NCBI GenBank assembly: GCA_033239525.1
Contig: BSYO01000005.1
Location: forward strand, 26,443,341 to 26,507,340
Direction of reading: 5' to 3'
Length of the DNA: 64,000 bases
Source of the DNA: Nepenthes gracilis
Taxonomy: Eukaryota; Streptophyta; Magnoliopsida; Caryophyllales; Nepenthaceae
The position numbers and the translations under genes were made by a program. The notes beneath the pieces were generated by a model. The model had not been told where the DNA came from. It worked only from the letters and a program-made list of their open reading frames with translations, and ran no database searches. Below are positions 11,457 to 26,500 of this stretch, in pieces. Within the stretch, counting starts at the first letter, position 1. Every line of letters begins with the position of its first letter.

Positions 11457-11708
11457 ATGGCCGCACTGAAGAGAAAGTTGTCATCCATGGAGTCCAGCCA
11501 ACCGCTGAAGCTAAGGAGAGAGAACGGCTCCACTGCTTCTGATGAGCCCGTAGCTTGCGTACATGATGTATCGTACCCTGAGGGTTACGTAGCTCGGCAG
11601 TCGAGCTCGAATTCCGAACAATCGATTCCGGCGAAGGAATTTACATTCACTCTTGATCCTTTTCAGTCGGAAGCTATCAAGTGCCTTGACAATGGCGAGT
11701 CCGTCGTG
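11457..11708 (+). CDS. MTR4: MTR4 exon 1
   Basis: Residues 1-84. The start is the first ATG after a GC-richer leader and gives the expected basic N-terminus. The exon ends in the F-x-L-D-x-F-Q-x-E-A-I segment of the Q-motif region. Donor GTG|gtaatt, phase 0. Confidence 0.93.
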
Positions 11709-14455
11709 GTAATTTTGTTTGTTTTGTTATTTCGGTGTGTTTTCGATGAGTCGTGACGTGGTAATAATAAGCGGTAAGGTTGAATATACCGTGACCTCCA
11801 CAGCGATACGACATGGGAATTGACTGCCCTTTATTTTATGGATTTTGCCTGTCGAAGCTTAAATTGGCATCGTCTCTCCTAATGTTTCAAGGAAAATAGC
11901 ATCGGTACTCCTAGTTTTCTTGGAAAGTGCTTTCCATAGTTTAGTATGATGAAATATGGGCCGTGGTAGAGTGCTGGCAGCGGTGGAGTGGTGTGGTGGT
12001 GGTATTGGTGTTGGATGGTAGGGGTAAGGAAGGGTTGGCCGTGGCGGCAGTGATGGTGCAACTTTTATGGTATCGGTATTGGTGGCTAACTAGGGTAGGA
12101 ATAGAGGCTGTGGTAGGAACAAACTTCGTTCAAATTAAACAGAATCTACGTTGGATGCAATTTATTTCCCATGGAAAAATATTTTCAGTTATCTGTGCCC
12201 TACAAAACAAAGAGAAAATAGGAAATTATTGCCCCTCAAAATGTTTTCTTTCCAACCGAATGGAGCATTATTGATCGTGTTGTGTTCTTGAGATGATTTT
12301 CTGTTTATTATTTTTCTGTGAAATAGGCGTTATTTATGCAGGGGCTGTATGATTTCAAGCTCCGTATATATGCAAGGTGACCTAAAATAGGGAAAATGGA
12401 AAGGAGACTTCAAAATAATAAATAATATGTAGAATGTTTCTAGTTGGCAAGATGGGGTGGGGAATCGCTGTGAATTGAAGGCCACCATCATAGGCCAAAT
12501 CTTCAGTGACTAACATCATTCCAATGCTCATTTCTGCCATGCATAGATTGAACCAATAATTAAGATAAACACGCAATTATAGCTTCTATAAATATAGATA
12601 GACGCTATACATTGAATCTATGGGTGAGTGGGTTTTAGGGACCTAAATTACACATGGAGTGACATGTCACTCCGTAGTACCAATCAATTATTAAAAAATA
12701 TGTAAGCATCACACATCTAATAAATGATCAAGTTCATTACATATTTCAAAAAATGATTGCCTTATAAATAGATTGAAGTTTTGAGCAATAGTTCTACATG
12801 GATGATCTTGATGTGGTATTTTCAGATAGGGACTTTGTAATTTTGCTGTTGAAATCTTGAGAAATTTTTTCCACTGAATCATGCAAAGAGATGGTTCCAG
12901 CTAATTTGGTAGAATGCAGAATATCATTCTTATGTGGAAAACTCACAAATGTGGTGACCTTGATTCATTGGTTGTTTTTTAGGCTGAACATGAATTAATC
13001 TGGTATCTTGTAGGTAAGATGTTTTCATTTTCTTGGGAAAAAGGAAGTAAAATAATATTCTTCTTGGTTGTTGACATTCTGTGAGAGATGAGAATTGAAA
13101 ATGACCTAAAAGGAGATTTTGAAGAATATTATTTTAAGACTGGAAGATATTTTGTCTTTATGAACTCACTAGCACACAACTTGCTTCCATCTTGTAGCCA
13201 TATAGAGGGAACCAACTAATTATTCTGTTTTTGGTCTAATGCTATTACGCACTGTGCTTTATGCTGCATCAAGGGAAAGATACCATATAGACGTGACACA
13301 TTTCTTCTGAGATCTTAAATTACATATTCTGTGATATTTTTATGCTGAATATTTTTACTGTTTGGGTGAGTGCTCTTTTGGTTTCGTTCTCATCCTTTGT
13401 TTAATTACATTGGGGATATTTGACGGCTTTATATACGGACATCAGCAATCTCAATGTATATTTTATGATAGGTATCGGCCCATACATCAGCTGGGAAAAC
13501 AGTTGTAGCTTTATATGCTATTGCAATGTCTTTGCGCAACAAGCAGAGGGTAATTTATACTTCACCCATCAAGGCACTTAGCAACCAAAAGTATCGAGAA
13601 TTCAAAGAAGAGTTTTCAGATGTGGGTTTGATGACAGGGGATGTCACCATAGATCCCAATTCTTCTTGCTTGGTAGGTTTCACTGCCTTTTTTGCTTTAT
13701 AAGCATCATTGAATGTGCCCTTTGTTTTTTTCTAATTGATGTTTTTTTTTTTTTAGGTTATGACTACAGAAATTTTGCGTAGTATGCAGTACAAAGGGTC
13801 AGAGATTATGCGGGAGGTAGCATGGATAATATTTGATGAGGTACATTACATGCGAGATAGGGAGAGGGGTGTGGTATGGGAGGAGAGCATTGTTATGGCT
13901 CCAAAGAACTCTAGATTTGTATTTCTTTCAGCAACTGTGCCTAATGCTAAAGAGTTTGCAGATTGGGTTGCAAAGGTGATATATTTGTGCTTGGATTTGG
14001 CTTCTTTTCTAGAGTGACTGCGAAAAATGTTATGTTTGTCATACTAGGAGAATGTTTAACACTGTTCTGAATTAGATCACATGGGCATACCTTTATGTTG
14101 TGCCTTTTCTATGCTTTTGTTGGTGGAGTGTTATTCTTCTATGCATTATATGCTCTGTCTCACAAAGAATATGAGATTGGTTCATACATCTAGACTACAG
14201 AGTATATTATCCTGGCTTTACATTAGAAAATGTTCTTCCTTTAATACAAAAGTCTAGGCATGCCAATTTGATGAATAATCAGGTTACTGATCATCTAGAT
14301 GTGTCACGATGGCCATGATATTCTTACCAACCCTGTTCTTCACTTCTATAGAACCTAAAATAAGTTAACAAGTTATATATCCAATTTTTATTGTACGCCT
14401 GCGTATGGCTTTGAAAAACCGTCCAATTTATTTCTGTTATTTGTCCAATTATCCT

Positions 14456-14500
<45 letters not shown>

Positions 14501-17500
14501 GCAAAGGGAAGTGAGGAAATTTCTTCCATTGGAACATTTGGAAACATACTAGTGCAGGATCTAGTAGTTGAAAATGATCTGTATTTGGATACTTATTTTT
14601 AGAAGCATGTTTTAGATATTGTTTAGCAAATCAAAGTTTACCTGTACCTAGTTTTAATAATAAGTAAATGATGGAGTCCTACGAACAGATTTTAGCTAAG
14701 CTTAATTTTAATAATAATGACAGATAAATTGGCTAATTGCAGAACATGGGATGAAATTAAATAAGACTTGTATAACAAGCTGGATGTGTCATTTATTGTG
14801 ATAAAACAAGAGGGACAACTGAATGGATGGGCATGTAAAAATTAATGATACGGGTATAGATAATAAGCTAGATGTCATTTATTGTGGTAAAATGAGAGGG
14901 ACAACTAAATGGATGGACGCTTAATACATAAAGCTGATGTGCTTGTAAGAAGACGTTGGATAAAGTAATCTGTCTTGATGGTCAATTATGTGGGGGTAAT
15001 ACAGCAGATAGAAAAACAATGGAGGAGAATCAGTCATTTAAGATGTTTGGTTGATGATGAGGAAGAATGATGAATTCTTAAAATGTTTGATTGATGATGA
15101 GGAAGAATGATGAACTCTTCTCCATAGACATCTGCCTTTTCTGTTCAGGTTTGCATGAAAGCTTGAGATGGTTGTTGACAGTTGCTTTAACCGGTTAAAG
15201 TTTAACAGATATCAATATGCTAACGTTTGAATGCACTTCATTTTTTTGATTTTCACAAAAAGAGGGGGAAGGTAGTGGAGATATCCTCTTGCAGGATAAA
15301 CAAATCACTGATGCACCTCTAAGCAGGGAGGAGTTAGAGTAAAGTAGCCTCTACTTGGAGGAAGATGAAAAAATGGTTGACTGGGATGAGGTAACATGGT
15401 GAGCAGAGAGGTGAAACATGAGGAGGTATAGTTCTGATTATAAGGAGATTGGATAAAAATATTAGGGATTGAAACCAGTATGAGTTTTTGTGGGGATAAG
15501 AGAGAGGATTCATGGCAGCATACCTTCTGTTTTCTGTCATATTTGCTTGCTGCAATCATCTTGAATCCTTGATGCAAGAGGTTTGGACTTGGGATAGAAG
15601 AATTGTAACTTATAAGCTTCTAAGCACCTTAAGATGGGTGAAGTTGGGGCTTTCACTTTTGGTGCTTGCATATTACAATTTTGTCCTCAGGCTCCCAGAG
15701 CTGGGTTCAACACTTAAAACAGCCATTTGTATAATGATGGGAGTCTCTTTGAAATGAATTTTATTGTCATTGTGACACCACTAAATTGTCTAGCTAAGTA
15801 GTTGCATGCCTTGGTTACATATTGTAGAATAATTTGTATAATGTGAAACCTTTTTCTTTATAGGGAATAGTGATTACTTATTGGGCCAGTATTGATGCAG
15901 GTCCACCAACAACCTTGCCATATTGTTTATACAGATTATCGGCCAACCCCTCTTCAACATTATATTTTTCCTTCTGGAGGTGATGGCTTGTACTTGGTTG
16001 TGGATGAAAAGGGAAAATTTCGTGAAGATAGCTTTCAGAAAGCCTTGAATGCTCTTGTTCCTACTGCTGAAAGCGACAAGAAAAGGGAGAATGGAAAATG
16101 GCAGAAGGGTTTGGTTGTGGGTAAAGTTGGCGAAGAAAGTGATATCTTCAAGATGGTGAAAATGATTGTACAGCGGCAATATGATCCTGTTATACTTTTT
16201 AGCTTCAGCAAAAGGGAGTGTGAATTTCTTGCCATGCAGGTATAATACTGAGTTCTATTTAACATTCCATTTTCATCTGTATTTACATTTTTACTCATAT
16301 TATTGTTAACTCTGTCATTCCAAGGGATGTTAAGATGAGCTATCTATTGCTTGCTGTACTTTTGAATTCCATCTTTTTGAGGTGAGATTGGAGAAGCTAA
16401 AGGAGTCTTTAACAGAATTCTTTTATTCTATAGTAGAACTATTAAGTTGGCAAAGGGCCAGAATAATGGCAGCCTGAAAATAACTCCCTTGAAGGACTTC
16501 TTGACATTTGGTTGAATACATGACCTTCTAAATAATTTTCAACAAATAGTTATCTGGTTTAACGGCATCCCTTTAGGGGTATTAGCTGTCACGATGAATG
16601 CATTTGCTTTCAAGTCAGAGTACCAAATCAGGAAGTTGTCTTGCTTATTTTGGCTGACTAATTTTTTGCTAGGGAGTGGAATGCAATTATATATTGTGGT
16701 AGATTCTGGATATATATTAAAAAAATATTTTAAAACTCGAACAGCCTATGTTTTCATTTTAAATGCTCGACAGTTAATTCTTAGTAATTTATGGCTACAT
16801 GAAACTATCTGGTATAGGTTTAACCCCCCCCAAAAAAAAAAAAAAAAAACCTCTTTGATGTAACATCCTTTTTTTTTCTTCCACACCTGTTAAGCATTTG
16901 AAATATCCATGTCAAGCAGTTATCTTGATTTTTTTTATCTTAACATTTGTTATCTATTTTTAGGTTTTAATTTTTGATTATATGTCTTCCACTTCTTCCT
17001 TTTGCTGATATGTGGATGCACTTTTTTGCTCCTTTAGATGGCAAGGATGGATTTGAATAACGATGATGAAAAGGCAAGCGTAGAAAATGTCTTCTGGAAT
17101 GCAATGGACCTTCTTTCCGATGATGATAAGAAGCTGCCTCAGGTACATTTTTTGTCAGTTCCATCATCTTTTAAGTTCCATAGCAGAATGCATGTAGTGC
17201 TTGCCTTGAGTTATTGTATGATAGTGCTTGCCTTGGGTTAATGTATGACTTGAAATAAGGTTCCTCCTGAAAATTTTAGCACTAATTTGTTGTTTCATAT
17301 TCTTTATTTTTTACTGTAAACCTTTATTTATTTATTTTATTATTTGGGTTTTATACATAAGATATTTTAAGATCAGGCGGTCTTGATCTCTCCAGGCCCC
17401 CTGTGTGTTTCTACTTTCGGAGGATGACGCCTTTAAATGTGCAGAAGGGCAAAACAAGATTTACTATAGCTGATATGCTGTAGTTGGTATTAAGACTTTG

Positions 17501-20500
17501 ATGTTGTGGTCTTGATTTATTTGTTCTTGAAGGATTAACTTACATAGTCTCAAGGATTTCTATAACTAGAGTTAAACTCTTGGGTTGCACTATTTTAATT
17601 TTTGTAAATTAAATCCGTTGTTAAGAAATCTATTGAACAGACTAAAACATATACCCAGAAGATTAATAACTAAGAGTACTATAAAACTGATATTTTGCAA
17701 TGAGAATAAGACAACTTGCAAACTAAGCTAGGCAAAGGCCATGTGATTGATGCCTCCCACTATTGATTGGCATTAAATTGGAGTCATCAAGGTCGCACAT
17801 TCTTTGTTATGATACAGTTTTTATATGCCAAAGTTTTAAGATAAAGAGCATATCGGGTACCATTGTGTGTAAAGTTTTCTTTTTGACTAAAACAGGTTTA
17901 GCGCATGAAGTTCCCGCATCTCCCCTGACATGCGACCTTATCCTTGCATTGCATGGAGGTGTTTTCATGGTTTAAATATGTAACATTTAGGTTACAGTGA
18001 ATAAACCTTATTGTTGTGCAAATGCCCACCGTTGAAATTCTCATTTTGAATAATGACCATTTAGGGATTTTGCTTAAAGTTAGTAAAAGATTGAAGAGAA
18101 AACTGATGTGTAAAGGCTCAAAAAAGAGAATGATGAGTAGTTATTGCTGGAAGAGGTTTCTTGCCGCCAAAATCTACAGCTTCATGGCTGAAAGAGGAAG
18201 AGAAAAACACCATTTTTTTTTTTTTTGGGAGTGTAACAATGGCACATAGGAGATAGTAGTATTTGCATACTGGAAATGGATAATGATTTGATTTGTGTTC
18301 AAGATTGATGATGCTGTTTTCTATACTGGGAAATCTGTTAACAAAAAAATTTCATCTATTAGACCGATGATGGAATTTGGAATCAAATGCTATTCCCATC
18401 ACTTTTGGATGTGGTCAGAATGGGTATCATGCGATTCCGATTTTCACCAGTCTGGAATGTTTTTGACTTCTCTCAATGCAATTTTTATGACGCGGCTTCA
18501 AAAGGTGGTGGACAGCTTGTATCATAATCTTAAGATGTGCTTATCTATGGAAGACAAAATCTGGATGCATCCTTGGTTGCACACGAGTGTGTTGACTACC
18601 ATATTGAATCTGGAGAACAGGGGATGGTTTGCACACTTGACATAGAGAAATCTTGTGACCTTATCATTGGGGATTTTTACTTTAGCTGTCGGAAAGAATG
18701 GGGGTCCAGTTCAAAGTGGTTTGTCTGGATTAAGTGATTTATCTCAACTGTTGAAAAATCTCTAACTTTTCTACTTATTTATAGGAACCACATGACTTTT
18801 TTTGGGCGATTCTAGTCGCTTAAGGGAGGAGAGCTGCTTTCTCCCTATTTTTTTAGGTGGCAATGGAGATTTTAGATCATTTTATTGAGTAATCTGTTGA
18901 TGGTGGCCTTAATTTGGGTTCTGGTTTGAGAAATTTGGACGCAAATAATGTGGTAACTTTTGATCATTTGTTTGCCAATGACATCATAGTTTTTTGTGAT
19001 TCTAATTGAATTACTTGCTGGATTTGAGATGTAATTTGCTCACTTTTGCGGCTTTTCGGGTTGCAAGGTCAATTCAGGTCAGTCTGAATTTATTTGCATG
19101 GGGGTCGTTGCTTATGTGGAGTGGTTTTATTTATTTTAGACTGATAGTTGGGTGAATCTTGTATCTTCCTCTTGGTGCTAATCATAAAGAGGTGGTGAAT
19201 TTGGAACCAGTCTTCCTATGTTTGAAAAGGGTCTGGTGGTTGGGAAAAACAATATTTGTCAGAAGGGTGTGCTGCTGGTGCACCACTTTAATCAAAAGCA
19301 TGTTCTACTATGTGTTGGCTTTTCTTTGGGTTGTTGTGGGGACTTTTTTCAATTTATATTTGGTCAATTAAAATGTTGTTAAGAATTCTTTGAGTTTGGT
19401 GGCTTGGGTTTTCAATATTTGAAAATTTTTTCCCATGTAATTTTTGGGAATTAACGTGGGGTTTTGCTGAAGAAAAAGTGTTTGGAGGAAGGTGATTGCT
19501 GCCATCTATGGTTTGGACAACCTTGATGGTTGGCATCTCTATGAAAATCTTGCAAAAGACGGAATCTGCCATCTAATCGAATGTGTACTTTGCCGTGGAT
19601 TCTGGGTTCTATCAGATTTCGGTGTAATCATTGGATTGAGGTGAGACCTTCAAAGAAGACTTACAATGTTATTATAGTGTAGTTCTGAATAAGAAAGTTC
19701 TGTCGCTGATTATATTTTTATAGATGATGCGAGATAATTTACTGTCCAAGGTTGATTTGTTTGGCTGACATTGTGCAGATCATCGTTGAGCTGCTGAGCC
19801 TCCATTTATTGTCAAATATTAATGTCCATCCCAGCACTCTTGATTCTGTCGTTTGTAAAACTAAGATATTTGGCGTATTTTCTGTCTTCTTTCTGTAATG
19901 AGTAATGAATTGTGCATGATATGTGTTTTCCTTTCAAGCTAATGTGGTAGTCAAAGTTTCCTCCTAAGGTGAGTTGTCTGGCTTGGAAACTCTTGGGGGA
20001 TATGTCTGATGATTGGCAACTTGCCAGCATCGAGGATGTACACTTTCCAATAGATACTTTTGTGTAAAAGCCAGGTGGAACATGTTCAACATTTGTTCTT
20101 ACATTGTGAAATTACCTGGAATATATGGTTAGTTGTTCTTTTCAGTTTTTGGTAATGACTGGGTTCAAACTGTGTCTGTCCATGATGAATTATTGGCTTT
20201 GTAATGGTTAGTCAGGAATAAATGTAAGAATAGCATTGGGAGGTGTACTCAATGGCATAAATTTGGTGTATTTGGATGGAAACGAATGGAAGGGCTTTTT
20301 GATAATAAAGAAAATTACATTGTACAACTCTGCTATTCATGATAGAGCTGCTGTTTTTTGGGGTATCAAGGGCAGTTTCTAAATTCCTTGTCCTTTTTGT
20401 TTGCATCCTATATTTTGTATTTTCGTATCCGTTTGATGCCACTCTGGAATTTTAAAATTTCTTAAGTAGCCACCTTGGCAAGTCATTAAAAATATTATGT

Positions 20501-23500
20501 TTTGGTGTTTTTGAAATAGTTAAGTTGATGTTTTTTCATTCTATATTTTGAAAAAGAAAATATAGAAGTTGTGGCATTGTTGTAATTGTATTTATGTGTT
20601 TTTTCTTCTTTTATTTTGTTGAGGGGGAAGCAGTGGCAATGGACAAACTAAACCGTACATGGCTTATCATCTACAATTTGAACATAGCGTCTCAATGCAT
20701 GACATTGTTTTCTACTACCGGATTTAGTAGTATAGTGATCCCTTCGCCTTTTTGAATGCCTTTCTTGCTATCAATTGACTCATACTTGAATAAAGTATGA
20801 TTTGAAGTCATGGTTTTTTGTGCTTTAACATATCATAGATTTTTCTCCAACAAATGCTCTACTTTTTATATTACTGAGTTCTTCCCTTTTTTTACAACAT
20901 CAAACTCAAATTACAAACAACAAATTTTTTCATATTTAGGGATTCATATTTTTGTGTTTCTACCCATTGTAAAGAAGCAGTGCTTTTATTATGTGCTTAG
21001 AAGGGGGAAGATCTTGAAGGAAATTGAGAAATCACTGGAGGAGGATTTGCTCCTCCAGGGCCACCTGGAAAAATTGCATAGCATAAGATTACATGCTTGA
21101 TGGTACTCTGTATTTGCTTGCACTGTTGGCTTGCTGCAGCTCTCTCTGTCTATGATTTGGTGTTTGGTGAATTTCATTAAGGTTTATCTTTGATAGCTGG
21201 TTGGATTGATATCTTGCAATTTTATTCTTTTTTCATTACTTTGTCACAATAGTATAGGTGATCATTGGTATAACAGTAAGGTTTCTACATTGTAATTTAG
21301 AAGTAATAGGTTTAAGCTCCAGAAATAATGTCTTTGCAATTCAGGGATGCTTCATACATCTAATGCTTCTCAAAGCACATAATGCTGGAAGTCTTATGCA
21401 GTGGCCGTCCCTTTCATTGGTCACAATCATAAATCTAAATATTGGTACATATTGGGCCTCTAATATTGATATATTGTGACAAGTTGTTGTATCGGGATAT
21501 ATCGGCCGATACGGCTGATAATTAGTCGATATATTGGCCAATATTGCCCTATTGGAGGATTTTTACTTTGAATTGTTTTAAAAGCGACATATAGCATGTG
21601 CGCTAAACATTTTTCCCACATTATTGGAAGATGTAGTAATGCTAGTGGAGCATTTCTCTAAGGGATTCTTCAGACGTATTTGTAGGAGGAACCACATGCA
21701 AATATGATCACAGCATGCATAGTCAATATAAATAATTTCGTGCCTTGCTAAAATTGGATTTTCATTTTCAGAAAAGATAGGTGAGGAATGGGAAAGGAAG
21801 AGGCAGGTGGAATGAGAAAGGAAGAGGCAGGTGGGGTGAGTGGATGGTTACTGTAGAGCCAAATGTATATTCTTGAAAAGAGAAAAGAATTTAATATGGA
21901 GAAAATCTGGATTGGAATAAGTGTTAAGCAATCAACAATTGTTTATGCTTATTTTATTTTTATAGATTTTTATGTTTACAATTAAATTTATTTTTTAATA
22001 TTTTTTATATTTTATATTTTTGTATTTTCATCAATTTATAATTAAACCTTATTCAACAAATACTGGAATGAAAAAACAAACTTAGAAGCTGATCTTCACC
22101 ACGAAAATGAAAAAAATATAAAAGGAAATGATTATTTTAAAATTTTAAATCCATAAAAATTCTAAACATGTCAATATTTCACATTCTAAAGCCTACTTTT
22201 ATGTAGTTTTTATTGCATCATGTCTATGCATGTATGTATATATGTAGGGAATAAGTATTTACTACCAATTTTCTTATTTTACGTTTTGATGTCATTTATT
22301 AGATGCGTGTCATCAACCCTAATATTTGCTTCTCCCATAATTATTCACAGAAGGGTATATTATTAGTTTATACTATGCATGAACTAACTAACAAATTAAT
22401 TTATTCTTTAAATGCCAAGTATCGATCACATAAGGAGTGTATGCTCACGTTTTAATGTAAATATTTGATTGGATTGGGCTGCAAACCGTGTTGGAAATAA
22501 CTGGCAGTAGTGGACTTTCAGACTGTTGACTATGTAACTTGGGAAGGAGGTATTTCATACATTAGCTCTTTTGGATGTTTCTGAGTAAATCTTTTATTTT
22601 CTGTTACTTCTGTATGATTACAGAAAAAAAAAAAGAGAGAAATATCTAGGGAAACTTTGTTAAAACGAGAACATTTATCAGAGGTCATGACAACATATGC
22701 TATAGGGAGACAGGGACTTATTGCCAACATTAAATGATTTCTCCTTTAGCATTTTTTGTTTTTTATTGTACAATATATCCTTGAATACTTGTGTTTTTAT
22801 CCGCTAGTTTAGAGTTGCTCCACAAATCCCAGCAGCAAGACTGTGGTGTTTAACATATGTAGCAACTCTGATGTGTCTGTTGGATGTTTCGGATAGGTGT
22901 ACTAGCATGCAGACTTTTTGTTCAGTGGCTTGCAGATTCTTGAACGAAAGACCGAGGAAACCCTGTTCTGCAGACCATTGTTCTGGAACTGGAATTTTCA
23001 TTTAGCATTCAACTTCTGTTGAGCTGTGTTTAGCTGGCAAATTCATGTAGGCGAGATGAAATTCATCTGAACCAAAGCAAATCCTGATTTCTTTGGTAAG
23101 GAAGTCATTGTTTGTAAGTTGTTGCACATGACTTCTGGTAAGGAAGTCATTGCTGATTCATTGGACGTCTTCTTGATGGTGATATTTTGAGTTGAGAATT
23201 TATGGTAGTCAAATCCTGAATTTTAATGGGTTCCATGCTATGGTGAGATTTCAAAAAAATATGATTAGTTGTCCCAAAAGAAAAGGAGTTCCAAGTTTGT
23301 GGAGTCACTTTTTGATAGAAATGTTAGTTCCATTAAGAAGGCAATTGTAATTATATGATTTGGCCACATGCCAACATAAGCTGCAAAGAAAGACAGGGAG
23401 CTGAAAGGTCGTGTTTTTGACAACCATGGAATAAGAATGCGCAGCAATGGCTACAACTGTGCATCCTTAGCTAATTGGTTGTTGAAGAGTCTTAAAGAGT

Positions 23501-26500
23501 GTTGATGAAGGAACTGAGCAAAGAGGAAGCTAATGATGTGTCAATTTTTCACTTCATCCATTCTGGCTCCATTGTTCTAGTTTACAAAAGGATGCCTTAC
23601 CAATACAACAAAGTTACCAATGTCAAATATGGTGGGTGTAGTGTATTAGCCAGTAGATCTAGGTTTTTGTGGAGTTGGTTTCTTTTGAGACAGGAGGAGT
23701 AGAACGTTTGAACTCTTTGTTGAGAGAGGAAAGTTAAAAAACTGGCACTCGACTGACATTGAAGGAGTGTATGGGAAACTTAAGGTGTCACTTCCCCTAG
23801 ATCATTCTTATTCTACAGAACCAGAAGACCTATCGAAACGTACAATTACCTTGTCTTTATCTTGCAAAAGCATCTTTTTTGGAGGGGTGCGAGGGGGAGA
23901 GAAGAGCAGCAGTTAGCTAGAAGTAGTAATCCGAATATCTTCAGGTCCGAGTTTTTGCATTTCTTGTCCTTTATATTTGGGAACCATATCCAACCATCCA
24001 AGTCTGTTTTTGATGTAAAAAGAGTCTATATTTGTCTGACACGGGTACCGAAAAATAAAACAATACAATTATTGCTTAATATCTTATTGGCTGTGTTGAA
24101 AGGTAGTATTATCTATTTTACATCGTCGCACAATGTCATTTGTTTTGTTTTTGATATCTGGAGGATGATTCTGTTACTGGGAATGTTGTTCCAATAACAT
24201 GGTGCTTTGTTGAGTCTGGAGAAGTTGTCAGTAGTCCTCTGGGGTTTAATGGGTCAACAATTTGCTCTAGATTGGTAGTTATGCAGAAAGTCTAAGCAAG
24301 ACTGGTTTGCTGATGCTTCTGTGAAATACAGTCTTCTTGATAGGAGTAAAAACTTTTTTGAAGTACAAAAATGATTTCAGAGATTGTTCAAAATGATGGA
24401 CTCGGATGAATTTTTGAGACTTTCTTTTCCAATTGGAGGCAATAGGTCTCTTCAATGATATCGAACTAGAATATTGGAGAAATTAAGGACTGTTCAGTAA
24501 GTGAAAAATTGGGTTGTTTTCTAAAAAGTTTCCAAGAAAACAGAAAATTTAGAAAACGTGTTCAAATCTATTTATTTTTCATTTATAAAACTGGAAAACA
24601 TAATTTTTTATTTTTTTAATTATGAACTGAAATTTGAAAAATTCAGAAAACATCACAAAGGTGTTTTCCAGAATTTTTCATATACTATAAAGCAAAGTTT
24701 TGTATAGTTTTCTATATCCTATTTATACAATAATATTTTAAGAATATTTGATTATAAAAATATTATTATTTTATAAGTTTATAAAATATAAATATGTGCA
24801 TTTAGTAAATAATAAAATTTTGATCTAATTCATAACCAAATTTATTTAAATTTTTTATTTTTTTATTTAACATTTTTATAAGAATTATTTTATTGATTTG
24901 AATTAGACTTACACATTCAAAAACATAATTTTTGATATGGAGAATTATAAATACGGTTTTTTAATCAATATTTAGATTATTGGATAATAGTGATATTCAG
25001 GTTACCATTTAACGTTTTCTATGGTTTAAGAAACATTGTGTATTGCTCATTTGATGAAAAATTAAACTAACTATATAAAAAATATTTTAAAGGATTATTA
25101 TTTTAAAAAATAATGTATCTTTAATATATATTTTTGACTTATTGATCATCAAATATATAGGTAAGGCCATAAAAATTTATGTATTGGTAGACTTAAACTC
25201 AATAAAATAGTTTTTCTGTCATAAAATTAAATTTAAGTTTGATTCAATAGTTTATTTGATTTGGCTCAAATGAGCAGAAGCCAAGTTTATAATAGAGCAA
25301 TAGTTAATGATTATAAATTAAGTACCTATATTACATGTACAAAATATATAAATATGTGTTTTTTTATATGATATATCATTATTAAAAATCATATTTGATA
25401 TACAAATTGTTATTATGAAATATATGAATTTTTTAGGACTTTCAATTATTTTAAAGAGCAAGTTTTCACAAAATGAAATTGATTAATTAGTTTATTATGA
25501 GTATTTTAGTAAATCTATTAAGTAATTGTCAATCAATAATTTTTCTCATAGGTTGAATGATTGAAAATTTGCAAACTATTGTTAAGAAGTATTAAATTGT
25601 TAAAATGTTTACATTTCTAATAGACGCAAATGAATGTATTTTTCATGAAAACTTTAAAAATAAAAAAAAGTGGAAAAGGAAAAGAAAACTAGAAAATGAA
25701 AAAGGGAAAAATGTTCTCCCAACTAAACAGTGCCTAAGTTTTCTAATTGTAAAATCAAGGCTTTAAAAGTCGGGGTAAGGATAGGAAATCTAAGGGACTA
25801 TAGTGGAATGTGTAATGCAGGATGGATTGATGTTTGGGGAGCAATGCTTGTTAATGGGGGCCTAAGATAAGTGTCTCAGACGAGTATAGGAAATATTGTG
25901 CTGTGATTAGAAATATAGTTAGACATTTTTTGACGATGTCTTTTCTTATTATATTTACTAGATTGCAACAAGATTCTTATCATTTCTGGAAATGATGTTT
26001 GATTTCTTATCGATTAGTCCAGAATGGGGCACTTGTGGATGTTTTAATGATTATCTCAATCTAATATCTATCATTGCTTGCTGTAACTTATCTAGTGATA
26101 GTTTCTAGTCTTTGTGGGAATATTAGGTTTTCAAGTGTTGTGGGAACAGTTTTATGGTCTTGATGGATGGATTTTTTGCTGCAAGGTATAACAAAGGAGT
26201 TTATCCTAGTCTTAATTTCCTTTATCACAATGATGACGATCAAGAGTAAGGAGTGTGAATTGCATAACACATGATGTTTATCTCTATTGATGTTATAAAA
26301 CAGAAAGTTTGTTAGATCAACTAATTTTAGAAGTTAAAGCTCATTGGTAGGTGTAATACTCATATGGAAGCTTTTCTTCTGTTGTTGGACTCAGACTATC
26401 CAACACTACATTAGGAAATATTGATATCAGCAGTTTCATGCCATTAACCAAGTTAACGAAAAGCTGAGTTAAACTTTTGAACCAATTTGTGTTTTGCTGT

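Larger units (their letters stand above)
13976..15900 (+). other. MTR4 intron 3 with local tandem duplications and a CA repeat
   Basis: 1,925-base intron. It holds a (CA)n run and two separate short tandem duplications, listed individually. The GC-richer stretch 15,130-15,600 gives ORFs on both strands without recognisable domains and may be an old mobile element fragment. Confidence 0.75.

Noticed and set aside
11963..12274. 103-codon ORF in MTR4 intron 1
   Set aside because: G/T-rich intronic sequence giving Val/Leu/Trp-rich translation; no homology and lies between verified splice sites.
22800..24460. Possible LINE ORF1 or endonuclease in MTR4 intron 5
   Set aside because: Short ORFs on both strands show no motif I can name; left unassigned.
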